Assembly (NCBI GenBank): GCA_937139495.1
Contig: CAKZQC010000015.1
Location: forward strand, 120,455 to 184,454
Direction of reading: 5' to 3'
DNA length: 64,000 nucleotides
From: an uncultured Saprospiraceae bacterium
GTDB lineage: Bacteria; Bacteroidota; Bacteroidia; Chitinophagales; Saprospiraceae
This document shows positions 1-8,390 of this stretch, piece by piece (the stretch's first letter is position 1; each line of letters starts with the position of its first letter). Position numbers and translations under genes: made by a program. The notes under the pieces are model-generated. The model was not told the DNA's origin and searched no databases. It saw only the letters and a list, made by a program, of their open reading frames with translations.

Positions 1-1764
1 TAGTATTACTACTTCTTTTTTAGTTTGTTTTTCTGTTTGATCATCTATAAACGCCAATCCATTCTTGGAGCCCTCTGTACCTCCCAAGCCATTAAATTTA
101 GCAGATAGGGTAATTGGTTTTCCACTCTTCAATGCTGGTGTAATATCGTCTTCAGGATCCTCGTCTTCAGGATCCTCGTCTTCAGGATCCTCGTCTTTAG
201 GAGGTTTAATAGGATTCGGGTCCTCGTCTTCAGGATGCTTAATAGGATTTGGATCCTCGTCTTCAGGAGGCTTAATAGAATTGTTATTATAATAGTCAAG
301 AGTACCTCCAGTAGCTGTTGATATTCTAGTATCAATTTTGGATAGTAACGACTGATACTCTTCTTCAAATAACTTTGTAGTTACATCATTATTTTTTTTC
401 AAAACATTAATGAAAGCTTCTTTTCTTGTTTTCAATCTAACTCTATTAGATTTATCTATCACTACTTTAGTCGTATACAATTCAATTATTTTTCTTTCAA
501 AAGCTTCCGCATCTGCTTTAGACAAGGATTTTTTGATTTTTGCAATAAGTCGGAGGACTTTTGGTGGAATATTGTCATTGGTAGTTTGTTTTTTCTCTTC
601 TCCGTCTTTCGTTTTTATCTTAGTCGATTGTTCCTCTACTGGCAATGGCGAACAGTTTTCGTCTTTTGTTACACCTATTGTACGTTTTTTGGAGACGGCG
701 AACAAGTCCATTTTTTTGCTCATGGTCGAAGGATTGATATATCCAATATGCTTACCAATAACAATACCATCTCTGACAAAAACTAAACAAGGAACGTGTG
801 TTACACCCAAAGCTTTGTGATGCGAGTGGCTACCATCAACCATTACTTTTTCAAATTTGACATTGCTGTGTGCGCTAGCTTGTTTTTCTACTACAGGCGT
901 TGTGCGCTTAGAGGCACCACACCAAGAAGCTTCAAAGTAGAAGAGCAAAAATTCGCCCATACTATAAAGTTCTTTTTTGTTGATGGATTTCATGTCGCTG
1001 ATAGTGGCTACGCTGCTACTATCAGTGATATTTCCGCCCTCTATGATTAGGTTGACTTTGCCTTGTAGGGCAGAAGTAGAAAGCAATCCTTGGTGAGTAG
1101 CTATTTTTTTATCTCCTCGTTTGAATATGACAGCAGGCAAGTTTTCGAGTCCCAATTCCTGCATTTTGTTTTCGTCATCTTCTATGGTTTGTATGCTTAC
1201 ATTAGCAATGCCAGCATATTCGTCCGCCATGAACTTCATGGTACGGGTCATTTTGCGGCTTTGCTTGCTATCGGAGCCGTAGAACTCAAGATAAACCATG
1301 TCACCACTAGCTTCCTTGGGTGCTACGATTACCTTTTGGGCTTGGTCGTATATATTGGTAACAAAAGCGATGGCTTCATCGTCTTTGACTTCTTCGCCAA
1401 ACTGACCAAACCAAGCACTTGCCATTTTTTTGAGTTTAATAGCCAGTAGGGTAGCAGATTGGTTGACATCGGTTTTGCTACCTAAGAGGTCATCGGCATT
1501 GCCAAAGCAGATGGCAAAGAGAGGAGAAGATTTTGCTTCTTTCTGGATTTCGGCATAGAGTGATTTCCAGTCGGTCATATCTCCAAACTCGCCTGAACGT
1601 TCCTCTTTGATAGTATCTGTCTCTGCCTTCAAGGCGCGCATTTCTTTGTATTGCTTTTCTAGCTTTGGGCTTTTTTCGCCCATATCATTTTCTTTATATT
1701 CGGCTATCCATTCTGTGGCTAGGCGATTGATTTCGAGTATGTCTTTATATTGATCTATCTTCAT
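1..1764 (-). CDS. Tandem thioredoxin-fold protein with acidic repeat (3' end outside window)
   Basis: An open minus-strand frame runs from an ATG at 1764 to the window edge, 588 codons without a stop, so the gene is cut at its 3' end. Residues about 165-250 look like a thioredoxin fold with a GSDSKQS loop where CxxC would be. Residues about 270-360 form a second one with W281-C282-G-A-S285, so the second active-site cysteine is Ser, and the cis-Pro region reads THVPCLVFV. A charged stretch leads to an acidic Pro-rich repeat at residues 499-540, after which a new domain begins. There is no signal peptide, so it is probably cytoplasmic unless exported by another route. The function is unknown; a single-Cys thioredoxin suggests binding or monothiol chemistry (inference). 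The frame is certain; the domain reading is moderately sure. Confidence 0.8.
   Translation of the reverse strand, partial: MKIDQYKDILEINRLATEWIAEYKENDMGEKSPKLEKQYKEMRALKAETDTIKEERSGEFGDMTDWKSLYAEIQKEAKSSPLFAICFGNADDLLGSKTDVNQSATLLAIKLKKMASAWFGQFGEEVKDDEAIAFVTNIYDQAQKVIVAPKEASGDMVYLEFYGSDSKQSRKMTRTMKFMADEYAGIANVSIQTIEDDENKMQELGLENLPAVIFKRGDKKIATHQGLLSTSALQGKVNLIIEGGNITDSSSVATISDMKSINKKELYSMGEFLLFYFEASWCGASKRTTPVVEKQASAHSNVKFEKVMVDGSHSHHKALGVTHVPCLVFVRDGIVIGKHIGYINPSTMSKKMDLFAVSKKRTIGVTKDENCSPLPVEEQSTKIKTKDGEEKKQTTNDNIPPKVLRLIAKIKKSLSKADAEAFERKIIELYTTKVVIDKSNRVRLKTRKEAFINVLKKNNDVTTKLFEEEYQSLLSKIDTRISTATGGTLDYYNNNSIKPPEDEDPNPIKHPEDEDPNPIKPPKDEDPEDEDPEDEDPEDDITPALKSGKPITLSAKFNGLGGTEGSKNGLAFIDDQTEKQTKKEVVIL
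145..270 (-). repeat. Acidic Asp/Glu/Pro tandem repeat inside the thioredoxin-fold gene
   Basis: A short DNA unit containing tcttcaggatcctcg recurs here. It encodes repeated E-D-E-D-P blocks, partly spaced by N-P-I-K, at residues 499-540. It looks like a flexible acidic linker between the thioredoxin region and the following domain. Identical adjacent units suggest recent expansion by slippage. Confidence 0.85.
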
Positions 1765-1966
1765 GACAAGATTCTTTTGATTGAGTTAGCAGGTATTTGA
1801 CCGCTAAATATAGGCATTAAATGGCACTTGTGCAACAATTAAATCAGATTAGTAGGAACAAGAGGCACTCAACAACATTAGTTAGTTGAGTTTCTTTAGC
1901 ATAAAAACTGAAGAACCTATGGAAATAGGTATTTTTGCGAACAACTTTGTATTAGAGCATGTCTAA

Positions 1967-2563
1967 GATTATGAAGTTGTTGTAAAAGATAGGTCGGTCT
2001 ATTATTTTATCTTTCCGATACAAGAACAGGCTCTAAAAGAAAATTGGGGTTTCAAGCTATCAGCTGTTTATACAATTGGTATTTTTGATAAACACAAGGG
2101 GCAAAAAGAATTGTTGCACACAGTGAAACTAAAGGGTCAATATGGTAAGTTATTCTTCGATAAGTTAACTTATATTTACATAGAACTTCCAAAATTTGTA
2201 AAGTCAGATACAGAACTAGAAACAAGATTTGAAAAATGGCTGTATGTATTTAGACACTTAGCCGATCTTCATAACCGTCCTACATTCTTACAAGAAAAGA
2301 TTTTTGGGAAGTTGTTTGAAATCGCAGAAATTGCTTCTTTTTCGATGATAGAAAAAAAGCAGTACGAGGAAAGTTTGAAATATTATAGAGACCTAAAAAA
2401 CGTTGTTGATACATCTAGAGAAGAAGGAATAGAGGAAGGCATGGAAAAGGGGCGAGCAGAAGAGAAAAAAGAAGTTGCCTAAAAAATGAAAAAACAAGCT
2501 ATTGCTATTGCTGTTATCGTACAGGTAACAGGACTTGACGAAGTATTAATCAGAGATTTGTAA
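1967..2563 (+). pseudogene. Decayed Rpn/PD-(D/E)XK nuclease-type transposase family gene
   Basis: The frame opens after a TAA at 1964 and reads D-R-S-V-Y-Y-F-I-F-P-I-Q, then N-W-G-F-K-L-S-A-V-Y-T-I-G-I-F-D. This is the middle of Rpn-like (PDDEXK_2) recombination-promoting nucleases, followed by their usual helical part (KWLYVFRHLADL, YEESLKYYRDLKNVVDT) and Glu/Lys-rich tail. The N-terminal third with the nuclease motif is missing, a short segment after GIFD seems deleted, and TAA at 2480-2482 interrupts the tail. The same frame then continues to 2563 with a typical end (VQVTGLDEVLIRDL). I see no start codon in a family-like context. These features indicate a dead mobile-type gene. The family call rests on recognition without a search. 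Confidence 0.7.
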
Positions 2564-2641
2564 ATTAGAATATTTTCTAAAACCATTCGACTATTATCGT
2601 GTTTCTACTTAAACTTAGAACATTCAAATCACTACAGTACC

Positions 2642-3445
2642 ATGATTCAATTTTTGAGAGAACAAACTTTTGCAGAAATAGATAAAGCGAGATTAGCGGC
2701 GATTAGCCAGCAGTTGGAGAGCGATGACAATACGCAAATACAAGTTGCTTTAGACTTTTTGACCGAGAATCTAGATTATCAGGAGGCTATTGGCAACCGA
2801 TATTTGTACCTTTTGCAAGCTCGATTACAAGAGCCAGATGCCACATTGGTGGATATGAAAAAAATGCCAAAAGATGCTGCCGTTGATTATATTCTTTTTC
2901 ATATGCCTGATATGAATCATTGGCGATTTGAAGGGGAAGAAGGCGAGAAAGCTTGGGCTTTTTTGGTAGATTTTGGTGGTGCTTTGATCAAAGCACACTT
3001 TGATATGCGACGTTATTGGGAACACACTATCGCCTATTATCAAGAAAATCAACAATTGGATTTAGAGAATAGTCCGATTGCAACAGTAGGCGATATTCTC
3101 AAAGATAAAGAGTTGATATTGAGTAACCAATGCTGGTTTGATAAAGTACTGGAAAAATTGTTAGGCAATGATTTGCAAAGTATTACGTTTGATGGTGTAA
3201 ATGCAGCAGTAGTTAATGAGGCGGTTTATTTCAATGAATTTTTGATACTCTTGCAGGGACTGATGAAAAAGAGAAGCAAATTAAATTGGTATTTCTTTGA
3301 CTCGACGATGCCGAATTTTCCGAGTGGTATTTACACCATGAACCAAGATTGGTCTTTTGGTACCAATGCTCCAATCGTAGCTCCCCAGCCTTTGAGTATG
3401 GACTTCAATGAAGAAAAATTTCCGTTTGTGGTGCATCAGGTGTAA
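2642..3445 (+). CDS. Hypothetical protein, 267 residues
   Basis: The ATG at 2642 follows an A/C-rich leader, and the protein is soluble, with no signal peptide or membrane segment. The N-terminal 60 residues are helical and charged. The middle holds aromatic-rich stretches (WRFEGEEGEKAWAFLVDFGGAL) and the C-terminal part is rich in Phe, Trp and Pro. I do not recognise a family. It converges on the minus-strand glycosyltransferase at 3521 and follows a decayed mobile gene, so it may belong to an accessory segment. Composition resembles the neighbours and the full-length frame argues for a real gene. Confidence 0.7.
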   Translation: MIQFLREQTFAEIDKARLAAISQQLESDDNTQIQVALDFLTENLDYQEAIGNRYLYLLQARLQEPDATLVDMKKMPKDAAVDYILFHMPDMNHWRFEGEEGEKAWAFLVDFGGALIKAHFDMRRYWEHTIAYYQENQQLDLENSPIATVGDILKDKELILSNQCWFDKVLEKLLGNDLQSITFDGVNAAVVNEAVYFNEFLILLQGLMKKRSKLNWYFFDSTMPNFPSGIYTMNQDWSFGTNAPIVAPQPLSMDFNEEKFPFVVHQV

Positions 3446-3520
3446 TGTTATTAGCATCACTATGCTGCTAGATACTCAATAGTAAGTAACCGTGCAACAA
3501 TAATGTACTGTGCTGAACGA

Positions 3521-5002
3521 TTAGCGATGGATACGGCGTATGGGGTAGAACAAGTCAATTTTGTCATTGCGAATAAACAGGGTATTGCCATGGGCATCAA
3601 AACGCTCAATAGCAGTATAATTTGGTTTGGGAGCGTCGCTGTTCCAAGTATAAATAAAAGTAGTTTGGTTGTCAGGACTTTCTCCACTCGGATAAGCCAA
3701 ATTGAGTTTATATTTTTCGGTATAGTATAGAATACTAGGTATAAAATGCCAATCGTTGCTGATGGTGACGTGTTCTTCTGGATGGTTGATGGTGAGTTGC
3801 TGTATGTGCTGCATCATTCGTTTGCCGCCATAGTCATATTTCCATACTTGGCAATATTCCAAATTGGCATTGACACTGAAGTGATAACTAACCAAGATGC
3901 TAAGTACTAGTGCCATGCTAGTCGCCATTCCTCGACCTATTCGACCATAATCTCGCAGTGTCAGTAGGGTGTAGTAAATAAATAAACTTCCTGTAATAAT
4001 GAAGACCAATGCTGTGCGGTCAGCAGGGTATTTGGCACCAAAAAGTATATATTCGGAGATAACTCCTAGTAGCAAAATAATAAAAACAGCGGCACTAATG
4101 AGTAGCTGTGTAGAACGCCCTTTGGTAATAACAACCAAGGCGGTACCCAATATCCAAAATCCTAAACAAACTATTTTGAAGATAAATTCTGCTATATCGT
4201 CGTAAGGCGAAAAGTAGAAACAGTGATAGATAACAGAGGTGAATGTTTGATTCAGATTGTCAGTACCATGGTAGAGTTCTCCAGCGTCTTTGAGGAACAA
4301 AAGTGTATTCATATTGACACCCAACATGGCTAATGCTATTGTCCCTAACAATACATATTGCCAAACCAATAACTTGGCGGTAGCGTACCACCAATGTTTG
4401 ATACTGCCAATCAACAATACGGTAATCAAAAAATTGATCATAGAAAGGTTGGCAAGTGTTGCCACAAAGGCAAACAAAACACTGTATAAAATGTCTTTAT
4501 TTAAGGCTTTGTTGAAGGCGGTAGGCACTAGGTTGGCAGGAGGTATTGGTTTGACAATAAAATAAAAACTTCCGAGCATGAACGCCATACCCAAGCCATA
4601 TCCTCTAGCCAACGAAAAGAAATCTAAGAGAAATACATTGAACAGCAATAAGCTGAAACCTAGCCAAAAGAAAATCCATTTTTTGCGTGCTGGTCGCAAT
4701 AGCAATACACTGAATAATAAGTAAATCAAAAATGCCAACATATTGGGCAACCGCAATGAAAATTCACTACTCCCCCAAAGGGTATTGGTAATAAACATGA
4801 ATACCGTATTCAAAAAATGGTTGTTGGCGGTCTTTTCAATATGTTCATTGCCTTGAAGGACAGTATAAGACAAACATTCATCGTAGGTGAACGAAAGCCA
4901 ATAGGCTCTATAAAAAACATAGGCAATCAACCCAATAATGGCAGTTGTAAACAATGCCTTGGAAAGTACATTGAATAGGGAGTTGTTTGAAGAAGAAGAC
5001 AT
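3521..5002 (-). CDS. GT39-like polytopic membrane glycosyltransferase (copy A)
   Basis: A 493-residue protein with about ten hydrophobic segments. The first (residues about 15-37) is followed by a loop with T-Y-D-E-C-L-S-Y. A D-E pair there is typical of the catalytic loop of GT39/ArnT-type enzymes, which use lipid-linked sugars to glycosylate proteins or lipids outside the inner membrane. The C-terminal roughly 100 residues are soluble and presumably periplasmic. The closest relative in the window is the adjacent copy at 5053-6513: both share FSLARGYGL, KYPADRT, HFSVNANLEY and QTTFIYTWN. The genes are 50 nt apart on one strand and probably cotranscribed. Donor and acceptor cannot be told. 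Confidence 0.75.
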   Translation of the reverse strand: MSSSSNNSLFNVLSKALFTTAIIGLIAYVFYRAYWLSFTYDECLSYTVLQGNEHIEKTANNHFLNTVFMFITNTLWGSSEFSLRLPNMLAFLIYLLFSVLLLRPARKKWIFFWLGFSLLLFNVFLLDFFSLARGYGLGMAFMLGSFYFIVKPIPPANLVPTAFNKALNKDILYSVLFAFVATLANLSMINFLITVLLIGSIKHWWYATAKLLVWQYVLLGTIALAMLGVNMNTLLFLKDAGELYHGTDNLNQTFTSVIYHCFYFSPYDDIAEFIFKIVCLGFWILGTALVVITKGRSTQLLISAAVFIILLLGVISEYILFGAKYPADRTALVFIITGSLFIYYTLLTLRDYGRIGRGMATSMALVLSILVSYHFSVNANLEYCQVWKYDYGGKRMMQHIQQLTINHPEEHVTISNDWHFIPSILYYTEKYKLNLAYPSGESPDNQTTFIYTWNSDAPKPNYTAIERFDAHGNTLFIRNDKIDLFYPIRRIHR

Positions 5003-5052
5003 ACATTTCGTTGTTGAAAAGGGTAATAGTTATACGATATTATGCTGCGAAT

Positions 5053-6513
5053 TTAGCGATAAATTTTGCAAACAGGATAGAATTGGTCTATTTTGTCATT
5101 TCGAATGAATAAAGTGTTATTATTCGTTGGGAAAATTTGTATAGCAGTGTAATTGGGTATTGGATCTGCATTTTTCCAAGTATAAATAAAGGTAGTTTGG
5201 TTGTCAGGGGCATCTTCAACAAGGTTTAGATTTAGGGCATACCGTTCCTTGTAATATTGAATACTTGGCTTGAAAGCCCAATAATATCTAATGGTCACTT
5301 CTTCTTGGTGGTTCTTGGTGAGTTGTTGTATGTGCTGCATGACGTGCTTGCCACCATAATCGTATCGCCAAACTTGAGAGTATTCCAAATTAGCATTTAC
5401 ACTAAAGTGATAGCCCATCATTACACTAATTGTAAGGGCTAAACAATTGGCAACCCCTCGACCAGTCTTACTGTAATCATATAACGCTAGCAATGTATGG
5501 TAAATGAGCATGCTTCCAGTTATGATGAATATGAGAGTCGTCCTATCTGCTGGATACTTAGCCTCAAATAACAGGTTTTCGGAAATAATTCCTAGCAATA
5601 AAATAATAAAAACGGCACTACTAATCAATAATTGTGTCGAGCGTCCTTTGGTTAGGAAGGTTAAAGTAATACCCAAAAGCCAAAAAATCACACAGACGAC
5701 TTTGAATAAATTTTCTGCGATATAATCATAAGGCGAAAAATAAAAGCAGTGTTCCACAACAGAGGTGAAAGCTTCGTTGAGGCTAGCTGTACCATGATAA
5801 AGTTGTTTTGCTTCCTTGAGGTACAATAATGGATTAATATTGACTGCTAGCATAATCACAGTTGCGATTGCTACTACTATATATTGCCAACGCAATAGCC
5901 GTTCAGTTGCATACCAAACGTGTTTGATGCCGCCAATAAGCAAAACGGTAATTAGGAAATTAATCATGGCTAAATTCGCCAGAGAAGCAAAAAACGCTAA
6001 TAAAACACTATATAAAATATCTTTATTGAGTGTCTTGTTGAATAAAGAATCTGAACTATTGTCAGGGATTGGTTTGGTGATAAAATAAAATCCCCCCAGT
6101 GCAAAACTCAAGCTCAAGCCATATCCTCTAGCCAATGAAAAAAAATCTAGCACAAAGGTATTGAATAACAACAAACTAAAACCCAAACAGAACAAAAGCC
6201 ATTTTTGGCTTGCCGCCCGCAATAGCCGTAAGCTAAAGAATAAATAAAGTAAGAAGGCTAATGCATTGGGTAGTCGTAACGAAAATTCGCTATTTCCCCA
6301 CAATGCATTAGTTATGTGCATGAACACCGTATTCAAAAAATGATTGTTAGCTGTTTTTGCTTGGTACTGATCTCCACAAATAATACTGTAGGATAAGCAT
6401 TCGTCATGGGTGAAGGATAGGAAATAAGCTCTGTAAAAAACATAACCGATTAAGCCAATTATAACGGTAGTAAGAACTGTTTTGGAACGTGTGTTGAATG
6501 TAGGAAATAACAT
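5053..6513 (-). CDS. GT39-like polytopic membrane glycosyltransferase (copy B)
   Basis: A 486-residue paralogue of the next gene downstream, alignable from end to end. The first membrane segment (residues about 12-34) is followed by T-H-D-E-C-L-S-Y, which keeps the putative catalytic D-E pair. Further shared blocks are NNHFLNTVFM, SEFSLRLPN, FSLARGYGLS and YFSPYDYIAE. The conserved membrane part and more variable C-terminal soluble part suggest that substrate recognition differs between the copies (inference). The gene lies just downstream of the sensor kinase on the same strand, with a weak hairpin between them, so it is probably a separate unit. Confidence 0.75.
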   Translation of the reverse strand: MLFPTFNTRSKTVLTTVIIGLIGYVFYRAYFLSFTHDECLSYSIICGDQYQAKTANNHFLNTVFMHITNALWGNSEFSLRLPNALAFLLYLFFSLRLLRAASQKWLLFCLGFSLLLFNTFVLDFFSLARGYGLSLSFALGGFYFITKPIPDNSSDSLFNKTLNKDILYSVLLAFFASLANLAMINFLITVLLIGGIKHVWYATERLLRWQYIVVAIATVIMLAVNINPLLYLKEAKQLYHGTASLNEAFTSVVEHCFYFSPYDYIAENLFKVVCVIFWLLGITLTFLTKGRSTQLLISSAVFIILLLGIISENLLFEAKYPADRTTLIFIITGSMLIYHTLLALYDYSKTGRGVANCLALTISVMMGYHFSVNANLEYSQVWRYDYGGKHVMQHIQQLTKNHQEEVTIRYYWAFKPSIQYYKERYALNLNLVEDAPDNQTTFIYTWKNADPIPNYTAIQIFPTNNNTLFIRNDKIDQFYPVCKIYR

Positions 6514-6559
6514 GAAGTCATTTTTTTGACAAAATACAAGGGGGGTGTTGCCATGGTAT

Positions 6560-6581
6560 TAGTCGCATGATTCTGCGGCTA
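6560..6581 (-). terminator. Small hairpin downstream of the histidine kinase gene
   Basis: TAGTCGCA and TGCGGCTA form an 8-bp stem with one G-T pair and a 6-nt loop, 36 nt past the kinase stop codon. There is no good U-tract on the minus strand, so this is a weak terminator candidate. Confidence 0.35.
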
Positions 6582-6616
6582 GATAGAATGAAAAATAGAG
6601 GTAAACTACAAAAAGA

Positions 6617-7675
6617 TTATTCACTTCGTTGTAGCGTAAAACCAAAGGTAGAGCCAATGCCGACAGTGCTTCGTACGTGGATTTTTTGTTCGTGACTTTC
6701 CAGAATATGTTTGACAATAGCTAATCCCAAACCAGTGCCACCATCGGCACGAGAACGCCCTTTGTCCACTCTATAAAAGCGCTCAAATAATCTAGGCAAA
6801 TGCTCTTGTGCAATCCCTTTGCCATCGTCAGTTAATTCGACCAATATATTGTCTTCCATATCATAAAATCCAATCAATGTTTTGCCACCTGATTTTCCAT
6901 ATTTAATGGAATTGCTAACCAAGTTGACGAGTACTCGGCGGATACTCTTGATGTCGGCAATGACCCAAATAATAGCGGATTTTTTTTCTTTGAACTCTAA
7001 CTTGATATTTTTTTGAGCCGCCAGTAGTTCCATATCTTCTACTACATTTGCGACCAATTTCCATAAGTCAAACCGTTCCTTATTGAGATAGAACATACCT
7101 GCCTCTGATTTGGAGATAAGCCCCAAATCATCTACTATATCTGCCATTCGTTCGGCATTGTCAGCGGCTCTAGTCAAATATTTGATATTGATTTTGGGGT
7201 CATGGATACCACCATCTAGGAGCGTAAGTAAGTAGCCCTGAATATTGAAAATAGGTGTTTTTAGCTCATGCGATACATTGCCAATAAACTCTCGTTTGTA
7301 GGTCTCCATGTTGCGAAGTGCTTCCATTTCGTTTGTCCAATCCGATGCCCAATCTTTTACTTCCTGTTCCACTTGATCTATCAAGTGGGTATTCATATCT
7401 ATCTGAATAGGAGCGGCATCTTTGTTAGATTTGTAGCTGTGTATGATTTTATAAATCACTTTTATCTTCCGATAAATAAACCGCTTGAGCGATTGTTGAT
7501 ACACCCAAAAGCCAACAATAAAAGTCAAAATAGGAATAACAATTACCATTAGCCAGTGCATACTTGCCGAAAAAACCAACTTGACCAATAACAATGACAG
7601 ACCAATTGCTACTGCCAAAACAGCAGCAGAAATATAGGCAAGTTGCCGAGGAGTAATATTTTTTTTAGATAACAT
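6617..7675 (-). CDS. PhoR-type membrane sensor histidine kinase
   Basis: 352 residues. Two membrane helices (about 13-33 and 37-57) are separated by a very short turn, so there is almost no periplasmic sensor domain. The HisKA box SHELKTPI carries the phosphorylated His136, and the HATPase domain shows an N box (LVNLVSNSIKYG), the DDGKGI G1 box, an F box (RLFERFYRVD) and GGTGLGLAI. It phosphorylates the response regulator encoded immediately upstream: the regulator stop and this start overlap as TAATG. PhoR, of phosphate sensing, is the nearest type, but the signal cannot be read from sequence. The short transmembrane part suggests it senses membrane state or a partner protein. Confidence 0.93.
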   Translation of the reverse strand: MLSKKNITPRQLAYISAAVLAVAIGLSLLLVKLVFSASMHWLMVIVIPILTFIVGFWVYQQSLKRFIYRKIKVIYKIIHSYKSNKDAAPIQIDMNTHLIDQVEQEVKDWASDWTNEMEALRNMETYKREFIGNVSHELKTPIFNIQGYLLTLLDGGIHDPKINIKYLTRAADNAERMADIVDDLGLISKSEAGMFYLNKERFDLWKLVANVVEDMELLAAQKNIKLEFKEKKSAIIWVIADIKSIRRVLVNLVSNSIKYGKSGGKTLIGFYDMEDNILVELTDDGKGIAQEHLPRLFERFYRVDKGRSRADGGTGLGLAIVKHILESHEQKIHVRSTVGIGSTFGFTLQRSE

Positions 7676-8388
7676 TACGAAGTCGTATTTTCTTCAAATT
7701 TGTAACCAATTCCTTTCGTCGTTTTGATATAGTTGTTGCCGATTTTTTCTCTAATTTTGCGGATATGTACATCTATGGTACGATTGCCCACAATCACATC
7801 AGTCCCCCAAATGGTTTTGAATATTTCTTCTCTGGAGAACACTTTTCCAGGTTTAGAAACGAGTAAACACAAGAGTTCAAATTCTTTTTTGGCGAGCAGT
7901 ATTTTTTGGTCGCTTCCTACTTTTTGCACAATGACTTGTTCTTTGTCAATCATCAAATCTGCTACCCGAATCACTTGGTCATCAGCATTACTGTCGTTGG
8001 TTCTGGAGCCTGCTCTACGCAATAGAGCTTGTACTTTGCTGACCAATACTCTAGGTCGAATTGGTTTGGTGATGTAATCATCTCCGCCTACTTCTAGTCC
8101 TGCTATTTGCGAATAATCTTCGCTACGAGCCGTCAAAAAAGCAATGATTGTATTATCGAATTTGCGGAGTTCGCGCAATTCTTTGCAGACCAAAACGCCG
8201 TCCATTTCGGGCATCATAATATCTAGCAAAATCAAGTCAGGAATAATTTCTTTTGCCTTCTGCAAGGCCTCCAATCCATTAGAAGCAGTCGTTACTTCAA
8301 ACCCTTCTTTTTCCAAATTATAACAAACAAATTCTAAGATATCAGGTTCGTCATCTGCTATCAGTACCTTGTTATTTGCAATCGCCAT
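7675..8388 (-). CDS. OmpR/PhoB-family response regulator
   Basis: 237 residues. The receiver domain (about 5-122) has the acidic pocket A-D-D-E, phosphoacceptor Asp56 in LLDIMMPEMDG, the switch region FLTARSED and the conserved Lys in YITKP. The C-terminal winged helix (about 135-232) ends with the usual IRKIREKIG and KTTKGIGYKF. It is a DNA-binding transcription factor and the partner of the kinase downstream. The gene sits between the rRNA methyltransferase (2-nt gap) and the kinase (1-nt overlap), so all three are cotranscribed and translationally coupled. Confidence 0.95.
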   Translation of the reverse strand: MAIANNKVLIADDEPDILEFVCYNLEKEGFEVTTASNGLEALQKAKEIIPDLILLDIMMPEMDGVLVCKELRELRKFDNTIIAFLTARSEDYSQIAGLEVGGDDYITKPIRPRVLVSKVQALLRRAGSRTNDSNADDQVIRVADLMIDKEQVIVQKVGSDQKILLAKKEFELLCLLVSKPGKVFSREEIFKTIWGTDVIVGNRTIDVHIRKIREKIGNNYIKTTKGIGYKFEENTTS

Positions 8389-8390
8389 TT

